Source: Rattus norvegicus (Eukaryota > Chordata > Mammalia > Rodentia > Muridae). Taken from it: a stretch of DNA of 64,000 bases. A model generated the notes under the pieces. It was not told where the DNA came from and ran no database searches. It saw only the letters and a program-made list of their open reading frames with translations. The translations under genes and the position numbers were made by a program. Shown piece after piece: positions 33,220 to 45,747 of this stretch. Location of the stretch: the NCBI RefSeq assembly GCF_036323735.1, contig NC_086037.1, positions 55,166,502-55,230,501 of the forward strand. Direction: 5' to 3'. Each line of letters begins with the position of its first letter. Position 1 is the stretch's first letter.

Positions 33220-35925
33220 TTGAACTGGATTCCCCGCTGTCTACTCTATGGCCCAGCCCACTTTGCTGCAGGTTCTCTCTCCTGTCTCCTGCTGTCCTTC
33301 TGGCCTCCAGAGGTGACATTGAGGAGAGAGCTCTGTGACAGACTGGTAGAAAGGAATCAGAAGCTGTGTCTCATAAGACTGCTTAGACTTCCTGTCAGAA
33401 TGGCCCATAGAACCTTGTGTTTTGTTTTCCTGCTGTCTATAATAGATGGGAACTGTGACAAAGGCAAGACTAGATGTTTGCAGTCGTTCAGACAGGCGAT
33501 GAGGGTCATCTGAACTAGGGTAGTGACACTGAAGGGGGAGTTAAGAGGGTTTATTAGAGCTGTCAGGATCTGGATCAGGAAGTGAGTTTAAGAATGGATT
33601 GGTCAGTAACTAAAAAATGAAGGCACCGTTTGCCCGTTGGGACGAGGATGGGAAAGCTGGCTTGCAAAGCCAGCAGGAAGGTTGGGAATCAGGAGTTAAA
33701 TGTTGAATTGTCTCCTGGACTTGGAAAAGGTATTAGTGACCTTGGACTCCAAGACTTTTTATGAAATGTCGCCTAGAGGCCAAGATGCTTCAGAGAGAAA
33801 GGGAAGCAAGGATGTGGCAACACTGGATCCAAATTACCACTAGGAAGGAGTTTGGCTACAGAGTCACTGAAAAAAGTGGGAGGGGGAAGCTAGAGGTGTA
33901 GTTTTTAAATAAGTAATATGAGGCTTTTCAAATGTGATTGTAAGCTGCTGTGCACCTGTTCTGTAAAGAGGGAAATCTAGAGGTTTGGGGAAGTGCTGAA
34001 ATGACAGAGGTGTTGGTGTCTAGTGTGTAGGAGAGAGGTTGGTGAAGGCAGAGGGCATACGGACGAGGGGGCAAGGGCACGGCATCACCGGCAGGTGGTG
34101 TAAGGGTACTGGGTCAAGCATCTTTGAACTGAAGAGAAAATCACTTGTCTTAATGGATGATATTATACATCTGAATTATAAGTAAATTCACATTATCATT
34201 TTATAGTAAACACCAAACAGTTAAAACAAATTCCTACATCCCATCTCTCTTTCCATACCCAAGGTCAGAAGTCATTCTCTTAATCTACGGAGAAAGGTAT
34301 CTGTCCCCAGGATGCTGAGACCTCAGCTTGACCACAGGAGATACAACCACAACACAGGCCAAACCCAAGATACCTGGCCAATCTCGCTTTTAAACTCACT
34401 GGATTTTCTAAACCAAGGAATTCCTTCTGAGGGCGATTCTGAGATTGAGAAACTATGATCTAACAGAGACTTGTTCCTGGTTGAGGAATTATACAGGTTA
34501 TCCAGGGTTCCAAGGGCGGACTTCCCTAATTCCCTGTCAGATCTGGTTTCTCTCAATTCCCACTTCCAGCAACACATGTAGGAGTGGAGAAAAGGGAGAG
34601 AAAGGATGTGAGGTTTTAAGCACATTGGCCTTTGGCCTTGACGTACAGGCATGTATTAGAGTTGAAAACACCATTTCCCTCCACCATGTCTCCAAAAGAA
34701 AGAATTATGACTGTACTTGCCTTCTACCAAGGGACTAATGTAAAAATCAAGACTCCCTCTTTTCACTCCCAGAGTCAAATCTTCTCTGCTCATATTTTTC
34801 CGCTGTTTTTAAGGATTGAAGTGTGTGTGGAGGATGGGGGAGAGGGCTTTGTTCAAGAAGAAGGCCGTCTGGACAGTACTGTTACAGGGTAGCCTTTTAG
34901 GATAGAGAGAGACTCACGACTGAGTCTGTCATAGCAGAAGAGAAAGAGCTTGGAACAAATGCCCTCCCTTGAATGGCGACCTGATTCCTCTGCACCTCAG
35001 GACAGGGAAAGGGATTCCATCAGCACGAGCAGTGGCTCCCAAGTCATCAGGTCCAGATCCAACCTGTAAAGCACTGAACAACATAATCTATATACTACGT
35101 AATCTAATATACTCATATTCCTAACCTTGGAGATTAGAGGGTGCCGCAAAGGAACTGTTTAAACATTGTGGTCATATTCTTTCCTGGGTGTGGGAATCAA
35201 TTAAGGAAAAACAAACAAACACTTAATTGTGACATCATGCCTAACCTCCATTTGGGAATTTGAGAAGATTCCAGAACATTCCTGCTACCCTGTCAATCAG
35301 CTTCCTCAGCCACCTCTAGCTGCCTTAAACCCTTACAGAGCAAGGTATAAGACAGGAGCCTGGAACTGAAAACAAAACACCCCAGGATGGCCTGAGAGCC
35401 CCACTCCACAGGACCCCTCCATGCCTTAATCAGTACTCGTCTGACTGACTTCTTTCCAGTTTGTAATTACCAACAAACTGGAAAGGGTTTGAGTACCTAA
35501 GGGAGAGAAAATAAAAGCAGTGCTCTGCCCCTTTAAGGCTCCTCTGTCATCCCACCAAACAGTCCTGGGATTGAATTCTAAGGGTTTTCCTACGATCAGA
35601 TACTTTGGGGGCAATTTGTACTTCCTCATGTCTGGGCGTCATCATTCCCAAGCTTGGCTTTGCCATCTGAAAAGCAAAATCAATTGCAAGGCCAAGAGCC
35701 CAGCAACTTAACTTTAATACATCTTGAGAGGACTGTTCATTAATTTTTATTGCACACGCCTACCCAGAGACTTTATGTTCACAGTCTCCCTTGCCAGGAA
35801 CACGCCGTTCCTGGATCTCTCCCTGTCGGTTCCTTTTTCATTTCAGCTCTGCATCCAAAGGTCGCCTCCTCCGGGAGGCTTCCCAGGTTGTCGAAGACTA
35901 AGCAGCCCCTTTTCACAGCAACATT
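33220..35925. other. No gene; a possible L2 remnant near 35795-35900
   Basis: Mostly unrecognised intronic sequence. The patch with GGTCGCCTCCTCCGGGAGGC resembles the reversed 3' end of an L2 or MIR-class element. Confidence 0.35.
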
Positions 35926-35926
35926 T

Positions 35927-36306
35927 GTCTTACTTACTATTCTGCTGTGACAAAATACCACGATCAAGGCAATTTATAGAAGGGACGGCTTATTTGAGAC
36001 CATTGTCCCAGAGGGATGAGTCCATCACAGTCACACCGTTAGGCAGACACAGGCAGCACAGAGGCATCGAGGCAGGGAGTCATGGCCATTGGAGCAGGAA
36101 GCCGAGAGGTCACATCTTAAACAGCAAGCTCGAAACAGGGAGAGGTAGCAAACTGGTAACAGGGTGAGGCCAGGAGATCTCAAAGCCAACCGGCAGCGAC
36201 ATACTTCTTCCGGTAAAGCCACACCTTCTAAGCATCCCCAAACAACACCATCAACTTGGAACCAAGTGTTCAAATGCCCGAGACTATGGGAGACATTTCT
36301 CACTCA
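35927..36306 (-). mobile_element. MaLR-type LTR, reversed
   Basis: TTACTATTCTGCTGTGACAA, GGCAATTTATAGAAGGG, GGAGCAGGAAGCCGAGAGGT and CACCTTCTAAGCATCCC match the reversed family seen at 57271-57610. A 175-codon open frame (36164-36691) starts inside it and is judged accidental. Confidence 0.6.
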
Positions 36307-36309
36307 AAC

Positions 36310-37530
36310 CACTAGAGCTTTTGATGATGTTATATTTCCTCAAAGCGCCCACCGTGCTCTGAGCTCACCTTGTCCTACTCCTAGGGCCATGTTTAGTACA
36401 GCCGCCATCGTCACATCCACAACACGAGTTAAGCACATACTGGCTTCTCTGAGTGCTTCTCGCCCATCACCATATTTAATATGTGAGATTAATCGTGACG
36501 GGCCATATTTATTGAGACCTCCCTCCCCGCCAGATGCTAGCCTAAGTGAGCTCTTTAGTTCACAGCTCAGATCAGCATCGTCTCTTGCTGGGGACGACTG
36601 TGGTGGCCCACTAGCTGGCCCATCTTTCTCTACTCAAGTCCCCACCCAATCCACCACCTACATAGTCGACAGAGATTTTCCGAAACTATAAAGTAGATTG
36701 GGTGGGGGGAGTCAGCGGTCCATAGTGTTAATGTTTTCAGTCATCCTCAGGTCGGGCCACTGGCCTAAAAGATGCCCTGTGGCCGGCCGGCCTGCCCCAC
36801 CCCCTCTAGTTTTCTAACTCCTCCTGCCTTGTTTCTCTCTGGCCACAGGATCCAAGTCATGCTTCCCCAGAGGGCCATGCAGCCAGATTTCTCACTCTGG
36901 TCTTGGCTGACTTTCCTCCTCTTTGTAGAGCCCTTTCTTGCCCCCTTTCTCCGAGCACTACTTTGTTTGTTTGCTTGGTTGTTTTTCATTCAGAGCTCTC
37001 CAATGCTGTATTCCTGACTGTCCTTCATTCCACACATATTCGTCAAATGTTTGCTAAGTCCAGGCTGTGGGGTAGTCCTGAAGGCCTAGAGACAGCGAGA
37101 TGGGAGAGCTAAGCTTAGATGGCACAGACAGTAAGGTCTCTGTGAGAGAATGGACCGCTGTACAGATCCTGACGGGGCCAAAGAAAAACACCCGGAGTAG
37201 CCAGAGGGAAGCTCAGGTGTGAACAAATAAACATCGTGTTTGGAGGCTCTGAGTGGGAATGAAGGTTTGTAGCTGCAGAAGTGACGTGACCATCAGGATG
37301 AAGGTGATGTGGCTGAGGAAAGGGCAGAGGCCTCATTGTGGAGTCCTGGAGAGCTCTGAAGCTCTCAGCCTGGCTAACTTTGGGAAAGGCACTATCTGAA
37401 GTGACTTATATTGTATCTGGATCTCTCTGTCCCTTAGATAGAAACAGGCTTTAAACAGGGAGGGTCCCATTAGCCCAGGAAAAACTGCAGTGCTAGAAGG
37501 AGGGTGGCAAGATGTGTTGCACTCAGAATA
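36310..37530. other. No gene; possible L2/MIR patch near 37018-37090
   Basis: TTCATTCCACACATATTCGT followed by TTTGCTAAGTCCAGGCTG recalls the L2/MIR 3' region. Otherwise unassigned. Confidence 0.35.
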
Positions 37531-37534
37531 TTTC

Positions 37535-37718
37535 TTTTTTGAAATTTATTTTATGTACACTAATGCTTTGCCGGCATGTATGTATATATGAAACAGTCAG
37601 ACCCCCTAGAACAGGAGTTACAGATAGTTGTAAGCTGCTATGTGGGGCTGGGAATTGAACCCAGGTCCACTGGAAGAGCAGCCAATGCCTTAACTGCTGA
37701 GCCATCTCCCAAGCCCCC
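37535..37718 (-). mobile_element. B3-type SINE, reversed
   Basis: TTATTTTATGTACACTAATG tail, GGCTGGGAATTGAACCCAGG and AACTGCTGAGCCATCTCCC head. It ends about 255 bases before the exon at 37975. Confidence 0.9.
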
Positions 37719-37974
37719 AGAATATTTCTTGAAGGCAGTCTGAGCTCTCTCACGTTGTCTGGGATCCACTGCCTGGAGCTAGTTTGTTTTGACCCTGGGT
37801 GGGAGGGATGTCTAGACTCTCATCCTGCAGCAGGCCAGAGCAGACTTGCTCACATAAGAGTGGAGGTGTCTCAAGACATGCCTGTCCTGAGATGTTTGTA
37901 GAGAAACACAGTGCACTGGTTTGCACAATGCCTGCCATAACCCCTATTTCTCCTTCTATGGTGATCCCTGACAG

Positions 37975-38174
37975 GATTATGCCCACATGCTGACCTGTAT
38001 CACCGAAAGAGAGAAGTTCATTGTGCCCGTCAAAGCTAGAGGGGCTCGAGCCATCCTGGACTTTCCCGATGAGCTGAATTTTTCCACTTGCCCTGTGAAA
38101 TACAGCACCCAGAAGGTTCTGCTGGTCCGCAACATTGGCAACAAAGACTCCATGTTCCACCTCAAAACTCGAAG
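37975..38174 (+). CDS. Hydin: Hydin coding exon (end of first, start of second ASH domain)
   Basis: 200 bp: 66 codons plus two bases, entering in phase 0 and leaving in phase 2. Acceptor GACAG ends at 37974; donor GTACGC at 38175. It starts DYAHMLTCITEREKFIVPV, closing the first ASH domain, with the KAR(G)AR linker that typically ends these folds. It then enters the second with ILDFPDELNFSTCPVKYSTQ and KVLLVRNIGNKDSMFHLKT. The second domain repeats the first's plan: a strand with PxxLxF, a Cys-containing turn, and a strand ending in Asn (RNIGN). The junction codon is AG|C, giving serine. The unusual asymmetry (phase 2 exit) matches the C-leading start of the next exon exactly. Confidence 0.98.
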
Positions 38175-39160
38175 GTACGCATTCCTGCAGTTCCTGTCTT
38201 TGATTGATTATAGCTAACTCTGGCTGGCACAAGTTATTTGCTTGAATAGCACCGGATTGGGGGAGGGGTTGTTGCTTGTTACAGCTCCAGCTGATAAGGC
38301 TGCCTCTTCATCCAGAACATTCCAGGCTTACTATCCGTTTCTTAACCAAATTTTACCTTCTTTAATACAGAGAATAACCCTTGGGAATTTGTAAGGGTTA
38401 GTTTTTGACATAGGCTTTTTGACCAGGATGTCTTTGGCTGGGTTAGTTTGTTATTGATGATGCATCAGATTATCAAACACTCAGTGACTTCAAGCAATAT
38501 AAGTTGATAGTCCTCGCTGCCTTAGGTGTCAGCAGGCCCTTAGCCTGGAGGCCTGTGAGGAGAACAGACCCCTTAGCTCTTCATGTTCTATGGGGTTATC
38601 CATATTCCTTGACTTGTGATCCTCAATTTTTTCATAGGAGAGGTGGGGGGGGGTGGTAGGGAAAAGCTAGAGGAGCCACCTCAAAAAGCAGCCTTCATCC
38701 CTGGACCAAATCCCTGGGTAGTCTTCCTAAGGAGTCTCAGACCCATATTCCTAAAGAGTCCTCTACCAACCCCCCAAGCAAAGGCAAGGTCTGACTTTGA
38801 ACGTTTTTCAGGGGTTGCAGGAAGTTTCACATTTTGTGATTTAGTTCCGCATAGCATTTATTGCAAAGGAGCATGTAAGAGCCAAGTATCCGCCAAGTCA
38901 CCAAACAGACTGCTCTTAACTCTCCAGCCCAGAGAGAGAGCTCCAGGGAGGCGTGGCCTCATTCAGCCTTAAAGGTACAAGCCCATGCTCTAACAGTACT
39001 CAGTACCTGTGACTCTGGATCATTACATGATGAGAAGGGACTGAGTTTATAGATGCCAATTACACTGCTAAATAGCTGGCCTATTTGACCTGGGACAGAT
39101 GAGGCCATCCTGGAGGTACAAGAAGACAAATCTCTGTGTGTTTGATGCCTGTCATGTCCA
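38175..39160. other. No gene or clear repeat seen
   Basis: Start of the 7.6 kb intron. A 118-codon frame at 38616-38972 has no domain. Confidence 0.45.
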
Positions 39161-39163
39161 AAT

Positions 39164-39240
39164 GGTGAGTTCCAGGACAGCCAGGGCTATGGAGAGAGAC
39201 CCTGTCTCAAAACAGACAGACAGACAGACAGACAGACAGA
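39164..39240 (+). mobile_element. Truncated B1 (3' part) with (CAGA)n tail
   Basis: GAGTTCCAGGACAGCCAGGG, AGAGACCCTGTCTCAAAA, then about eight CAGA units. Confidence 0.9.
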
Positions 39241-39715
39241 AGTGCGGCAGATCAATATAAGCTCACTGGGTGGGCCCAATATAAACACCAGAATTCTAGG
39301 GAAATAGAACAGAGGCCAGAGGTATGCATGTGAAGAGAACTGCCTGCTACTAATGGCCTTTGACGATGGGAGAGCTTATGTGAGAGGGGTTGTAGCAAGG
39401 ACACCAGGGTAATAAGTAATGGAGTTGGGTTTTAATTTGACATTTTATTGCATTTCTACAGTGTTCTGAACCCTGTAGAATAATATAAAGCGAGACTGTC
39501 TTTGCTCTCAGCAAACCTGGTAATCTGCTTTCAATCCCTGAAACCTATATGTGAACGTGGTTAAAGAAAATCCAGTCCACACAGTTGTCCTCCAGGCTCC
39601 ACACGAATACCATGACATGCATGCACACATGTATGCACTAGTAATAACGAACAAGCATAAAAATAAATACTTTAAAGAGTAAAAAGAACCATTTGTTATG
39701 GGCATCCGAATGGTC

Positions 39716-39895
39716 GGTAAGGGGTTGGAGAGAGGGCTGCTCTTGCAGAGGACCCAGGTTCGGTTCCCAGTGCCCACTTTGGGTGGATCACCTCCACTAC
39801 AGATCCAGGGAATCTTCTGATCTCTGTGGACACTGTACTTAAGTACATACTATCCCTCCCTCAACATACATAGTCACACAATTTAAAGTAAGTCT
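39716..39895 (+). mobile_element. B3-type SINE
   Basis: GGGGTTGGAGAGAGGGCTGC, GACCCAGGTTCGGTTCCCAG and GATCTCTGTGGACACTGTAC. Confidence 0.85.
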
Positions 39896-40099
39896 GCAAT
39901 GGTGGTCATCCGTGGGGTCTTAACAAGGACAATGACCCAGAGAGAAGGCAGAAGATCAAGCTGAGGCAGGAGATCAAGTGTTTTTCTATGACTTATGATT
40001 TGTGAGTGCATTTTTAAAAGAAGGACTTTCTCTGCAGAATCCGTTTCCTGCTAGAAGGATACACGTCTCCAGAGGAATCAGTGTTTATTTCCACAGGCT

Positions 40100-40220
40100 C
40101 ACATCTACCTCTTACCCCACTGGGAAGGGATTTATCACCTGCTCTGGCCTCTGTGGGCTCCTGCACACTCGCAGTGCATCTGAACTACTGCAGGCATACA
40201 TATAAATAAAAATATTAAAG
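40100..40220 (+). mobile_element. Possible B2/B3 tail fragment
   Basis: CCTGCTCTGGCCTCTGTGGG, GCATACATATAAATAAAAAT resemble the 3' half of a B2/B3. The head was not recognised. Confidence 0.5.
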
Positions 40221-40860
40221 CAGTATATCGATGCTTGTATACATAAGAGAAGTGATCCAATATGGAGAGACTAACACAGGCAGAATATCTTCCTGGATCT
40301 GTTTGCTGAGTCTTACATTTTGCACCGGTCAGTTTCTTACATCTTAGATATCTGTAAATTCAAAGCCCAAAGCCCAAAACCCAAACCAAAATAAAACAAC
40401 ACAAACCCACGGTCAGCAGTGTAAGGTTGCTGAAACAGATCTCGAACGCGCCTTTTCATTCAACCACGTAGCTTGAACAAATCACCATATTTTCTTAACA
40501 TAGCAATTCTGGGTTAATAACAAAGAGTAAATTCAGGGACCAATGGGGAGTCACAGGCATTAGAGGTCCTGGTCCGACATCCCCACATTACAGCTGAAGG
40601 TGTGAGGAAGGACTGACCTATCACATTCTCTCAGGAGGTTAACACTGAGGCTCTGTTAGCACACGTAGGCTGGTTCAGAGCTTTTTGTGGTTCTCCTGTG
40701 TGGCTTTCTTGGCTGTGCGAGCGAGCCATGGTGTTCCTAACCTCCTGCATTGTTGTATTCAACTGTGTCTGACCATGGGTCACCAGAAGGAGACCAGAGG
40801 ACTGGGGACTGGGGTGTTCCTGGTCCCTCTCCATCTTTTACTGAACCCTATCTGTCTGCC

Positions 40861-40908
40861 ATCAGACTGGCCTGCCATCAGACTGGCCTGCCATCAGACT
40901 GGCCTGCC
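40861..40908. repeat. Perfect 16-bp tandem triplication
   Basis: ATCAGACTGGCCTGCC occurs three times in perfect tandem, preceded by a related TCTGTCTGCC. Because 16 is not a multiple of three, all frames read repeated but shifted peptides. Confidence 0.97.
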
Positions 40909-41599
40909 ATGGTTTCAATGTCTCCTGACCCCCAGGGTCTGGTAACACTGATCTCTCCTTCCCTTTGCTTCCTTCCGGCCTCAGGATGGGAATGTCTAGC
41001 TGCTACTCGCCATCCCTGGATATGCTAAGCTGGGTTTCTCATTTTGCCCATCTTTTATGCGGCCACGTCTCTCAAATCCCCACTTTGCAAAGTCTGCTGT
41101 TCTCCTCTTTACATTCTTGTGAAACGGGTGGTTTCCAGCCGCATTGCCAGTGCAGTGGACTGCCCCAAATCCTTCTAGCCACTCTTCCAGCAATCCCTTT
41201 TCTGAATTAGCTACACTCAGCTTCTGCTGTTTGCAACTGAGACTCCTCTCAACTGCAGCGAGCAGGGATGTGGTTGGATGTGTAACTTGTTAGATCTGTG
41301 GATCGGAATCTCTGCAGAGATCCCCAGTGTCTTTTCTGAAAAATCACTCAGGTGGTTCTGCCTCCCGGACCAAATACTCCGGTCAACGCAATTCTTCATA
41401 AAGACAGCAGAGGTAGAGGGGGTGACAGTGGAGGACTTTCACATCCAAAGCCTCATCTCATCCACACTTTTAGGTTCTAGATGCAATGAGAAACAGTAGC
41501 TCGTGGAAAATTCTGCTAGAAACAAATCTTGGTTTTGTCCCTATTCAAACGGTGATCTAACTCATTTCTAAGATGATTAGGTTTGTAAGAAGAAAACTT

Positions 41600-41725
41600 C
41601 CCTCACGCGTCTGTGAGCTTCTCAGATGCAAGCATTGTATCTGGATGTTCCGTCTGCATTAGCTCGGCATCTAGCAAATGTCTAGAATAAATGAGCGCTC
41701 AATAAATGTTTATAGGACGCCAACC
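41600..41725 (+). mobile_element. L2-type 3' end remnant
   Basis: CATCTAGCAAATGTCTAGAA then TGAGCGCTCAATAAATGTTT matches the old mammalian L2 tail with its CTCAATAAATGTTT signature. Confidence 0.55.
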
Positions 41726-42079
41726 CAGCAATAGATCACACAGGCAAGGCTGCAATTGTCAACCTCCACAATAAGTTAAACTAAAAATACATGTTCCAAA
41801 GACTATAAAATGGGTGTAATGGTTTCTCCAGTAATACAAGGAGCCGCACTGTGCTATAAAATATCCAGAGAACATAAACAATTACCATTCAGCTTTATTA
41901 TGAATTTGACCTAGAACTCTAGCAGGTCACACAATAACTTTGGCTATTAAAGTGGGATTAATACAGGGAAGCGGATGGGAGAGGGTAGAGAAGCAACTCA
42001 AAGATCTAAAAGCTCAAGTTAGAAGGGAAATACGGCTCGGCCCTGGGGAGAAAAGGGTGCTGATACGATCTTCGTCATT

Positions 42080-42450
42080 TAATATTCCAAGGCCAGCCTC
42101 ACGGTCTTTCAGAAGACCAAGTTCCTTCCATAATTAAGAATTTGATATTAATGAGGCTGTCACATCAAAACCAAACAGTTTAATAGACAAAGCCCGCCTT
42201 GGACCCCGGAGGATTGCCACTTTTCACTTCTTTGTAAGTGGGTTTCCTGACACTTGATAGTTTGCAGGATCTCAGCTTGGAGGCTCCTAGTAAAATGAAG
42301 TGCAAAATCAAATTACAGGCTGTGATTAAGCACCAGCACCTAGCACACACTATCCAATTAGCATCTGATTTATCAGGAGAGCTTGGGGAGCTCCAGGAGA
42401 CGAAGGTGATCCCAGGTGACTTTTCTCATTGCTGGAGAAGTTTAGGGTAA
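42080..42450. promoter_or_regulatory. Candidate intronic enhancer-like stretch
   Basis: Repeat-free sequence rich in homeodomain-type cores (CCATAATTAAGAATTTGA, GATATTAATGAG, CCAATTAGCATCTGATTTAT) plus a GATTTATCAGG GATA-like site. This composition is common in conserved non-coding elements. No conservation data are available here; this is inference only. Confidence 0.25.
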
Positions 42451-42864
42451 TCTAAAACCAACAATTAGCAGGCAGGGAAAGCATCCCTTACCACTTTATA
42501 GAATTTGGAACTCCTGCAGATCCTAAAGACCCGACCCTGGTGTCACCTTCTCTAGAGACAATTAGCTGAGGTTCCGTGATAAGATAACGTCCAATCCATT
42601 TCAAAATGTTCTCTGGCTACCACGGGGTATTTGAGAGGAAAATGGAGAGACAGTGATGGGAAACATCACTGTCATGTTATTCTCAGAGCCAGGAAACCGG
42701 GAGCAAAGAAGGGAGCAAAGGATCTCAGGGTTGAAGACTCCTCATCTTCCACAAAGGGAGGTCTCCTTGGTTACTGAATGTTTACTCCGTTTCTATTCCA
42801 AGACATTATAAAAAATTAACGAAAGATGGTAAATGTTCCGTTGGCCTCTGTGATTGGACTGTAG

Positions 42865-42937
42865 GCTCCTGGTGCAGCTCAGTGGTAGGGTGTCAGTCTA
42901 GCATGTGCAAGCCCTGGGTTTGACCTCCACAAGATTT
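42865..42937 (+). mobile_element. Old ID-like SINE
   Basis: CTGGTGCAGCTCAGTGGTAG, CTAGCATGTGCAAGCCCTGG and GTTTGACCTCCACAAG keep the ID head and B box. Confidence 0.65.
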
Positions 42938-43074
42938 TATTGTAATTCTATCCAACCACCTCTTCCGTGTGGTCCTGTGGTTAGAGGGTGGTGCGGGTAG
43001 CAGGGACCCAAATGTCAGAGTGCACACAGGACTCCCACAGGCAGAAGAGGCCTGCGGAGGGCAGAAAGTACACA

Positions 43075-43240
43075 GGCTGGAGGCAAATCTTGCTCCCACT
43101 TCTATTTCTGCCTTAGTTGGACAACTTTAGGCAAATTACTGACCCTTAGGGGGCACCTCTTTTGATCTAGTTTAAAAGTCAAATGTGTTACTACTTACCC
43201 AAGGTATTTTGAATGATTTAGAAGTGTATTGTGTATAGAA
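43075..43240 (+). mobile_element. MIR remnant
   Basis: TTCTGCCTTAGTTGGACAAC then TTTAGGCAAATTACTGACCC matches the MIR core pattern of 'ctgtgtgaccttgggcaagttactt' by order. Confidence 0.5.
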
Positions 43241-43954
43241 CAGCCCCACCAGAGTGTGAGCCCCCTCCCCACTCCAGGTCCTTCCTCTGGGTCCTTCCCG
43301 CTTCTTCTCGCAGTTTGCCTTGTACCAGAATTCACTTTCACGGCTCCTCCTCTCAGTAGCTAAGAACCTTCAGAGGTGAGGGGGACACTGGGATTTTAAG
43401 GAGCACCATTCTCTGTGCAGACCCAGTCAGGTGCTCCACGCATGTACCATTCTCTGCAAGCGGTGACTTTTAATCGAAGCTGTGATCAGTGATAGCAAAA
43501 GGAGCATCTGATGAGGGAGGCGGTGCATTTTCTGAGCAGATCCTGGAAATCCCAGGTTGTGTATGCAGGAGACACAGTCTGCTTGGACAGAGCAGGAGCT
43601 GTGCTTAGAGGACCCTGTGGGTAAAGAGAGAGATGCCTCCCCACCTACCCTACCCCAGCTGACCGGGAGTGTGACAAAGCACACAGGGGGCTAGACACGT
43701 GTGGACGTGGGTAATCGGGATGCAGAACCTGGGTGGGAACAGATGGCATGTGACCCTGAATGCTGAGGGTTTGAACTGTCGGATAGAGCACAAGGCCCAG
43801 TGATGGTGTCAGAGTGGGAGACTCATGAGTCGTGTTGCACGTTTCTGAGTTACGATCTCCCCAGAGCTGAATGAAGGAGAAAGGGCAGGAATAGAAGCTG
43901 GGTGCTTCATTAGTTTCCTTCTCTGGCATCCCTGGAACACCCTGCGGGAAGATA

Positions 43955-44175
43955 AAGTAACAATAACAGTAAAAACTTGCATCATACAATACCCCTATGT
44001 GCCAGACATTACTATCCCAAAAACTTTACCTCTATTGACCCCTTCACTGTACAGATATAACCTTATGAGACTGGCGCTGCCTTGACCCATTTCCTAGATG
44101 AAAAAAAAACTGACTTTTAAATGATTTGTCCAAGATCATGGCCCAGGCAGATTTCAAGGTCATTTAACCATCGCC
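43955..44175 (+). mobile_element. MIR remnant
   Basis: TATGTGCCAGACATTACTAT, ACCTTATGAGACTGGCGCTG, CCATTTCCTAGATGAAAAAA and TGTCCAAGATCATGGCCCAG keep the MIR order from core to 3' part. Confidence 0.7.
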
Positions 44176-44179
44176 AGAG

Positions 44180-45745
44180 GTTAGTTTAGAAGCAAACAAC
44201 TCCAGGGCACCCAACACTGGTGCCAAGAGTCCCCTGGAGAGTTGGTATCACGAGTACCCGAATAGGAGAGAGAGAGGAAGAAAGAAAATGTGAACAGGTA
44301 TTTTCACCAGAGGTCACAGAGGTCCTAGTAAATAATCTGGGGTACCTAACGTGACCTTTGTATCTGTTCTGTAACCCCGTGACTGAAAGCTTGGGTCCTC
44401 TGGACCTGGGTTCATTATCTACTGGCAGATTTAAGGGATGATGATTCTAAATGCTGTTACAGTAGATGTAAGTCCCGAGAAACAGTTCTGCCTGCCAGCC
44501 TCACTGCCAAACCCATTACTTTGAAAAACTAGCAATTTAAAGATGTGCAGTAGACCATGAAAATAATGGTCTGGGTTTCCTGTTTAGAAGCAAGAGCTCC
44601 ATGAGCTGTTCGAGGGGCTTCATGATCAGGTCCAGCTTGTAGTTCTCTTCCAGGACCACCAAGCAGAACATCTCCCACTGCTCAGATGTACCCTGTGTCT
44701 CAGGTTGCAGAGACCTAATATCCGCATCCCCCTTCCCTGCACTATGCATGCCGAGGAAGCTGACCTCTATGGTGTAGCTTAAGAGTCCTTCGGGCTACTA
44801 GTTTGGCCTCAGGTCCATCATGGCAGAGACGGTAGGGAGGAGCAAGACACTCCCAGCATGACGGACTCTTTGTGGCCTTTTCCTTCCCTCTGTGCCACCC
44901 ATGGGCTAGGTACCACCTGCATTTAGGACTTTTACCCTTAGTTAATCCTCTGCAGAAGTGCCCTCACAGACTTCGCTACAAGTGCACCCCAGTAATCTAG
45001 GGATTTAAATCAGTCAACTCGACAGTGAGATTAACCAAGATGGCATTGTTTGTTTCACTGTGCCTCTTGGCTTCCTAGGCTGCCTGCCTCCTTTTGCTCA
45101 CCAGGCAGCCTTCTCCTGGGATTCCCATGCAGGCTTCTTACTACCCCAACCCCTTTCTCATGGCTTCTTGGGCCTATGGATGGTAGCAACTGTTAGGAAC
45201 CGTTAAAGACTTTTAAACATGTTAAGGTCCCTACACCTCTCCCATTTCTTTAAAATAGAACCTTGTTAAGTTTTCCCGGTAAGAATATGCCTCTACTCTG
45301 CTTTTGGGACCCTCACACAGTTTTCCACTCTTAAAACGCTGCTCTCTCCTCTGAGCTCTTACTACGCCTGACTTTCAGCCCCTGGAGGTAGTATTCTTTT
45401 GCAAAGGACGGTACTTGTGTACTGATTTCCGTCTACCCATTACTGCAATCCCAGAGTCCTGAGGGAAGGCCCGACCATCTTATTCCCAGCAGGAACATCC
45501 CCCCAATAAAATAAAGATCCAAAAGACAAGAATACAAACAGGAACGTGTTTAGTCTCTCCCCTCACTGGTCTATTACTGTTATTTTAACATTAAAAACAC
45601 TTCTTTCACATCAGCAGGGGGGGAAAAAATCACACTGCAGTCCCAGACCAGGAAGGTAGCTGTGAGCTGTATGACGATGTAGAACTCATGTCTCTTCTCC
45701 TTGGTGGTCAGAAACATGCTCTGATAGCGTCTCTGTGTGCTTTGC
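44180..45745. other. No gene recognised; one intriguing minus-strand open frame
   Basis: An open frame at 44537-44749 (-), extendable upstream as YTIEVSFLGMHSAGKGDADI and continuing QWEMFCLVVLEENYKLDLIM, has protein-like composition. I could not place it in a family. It could be a decayed processed pseudogene or chance. Confidence 0.3.
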
Positions 45746-45747
45746 AG

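Larger units (their letters stand above)
40910..42860. other. No gene; partly L2-like and AT-rich unique sequence
   Basis: Includes an L2 3'-end remnant (41600-41725) and a candidate regulatory stretch (42080-42450), both listed separately. Confidence 0.45.

Noticed and set aside
36164..36691. 175-codon open frame
   Set aside because: Starts within a reversed MaLR-type LTR, has no domain and no splice fit with Hydin.
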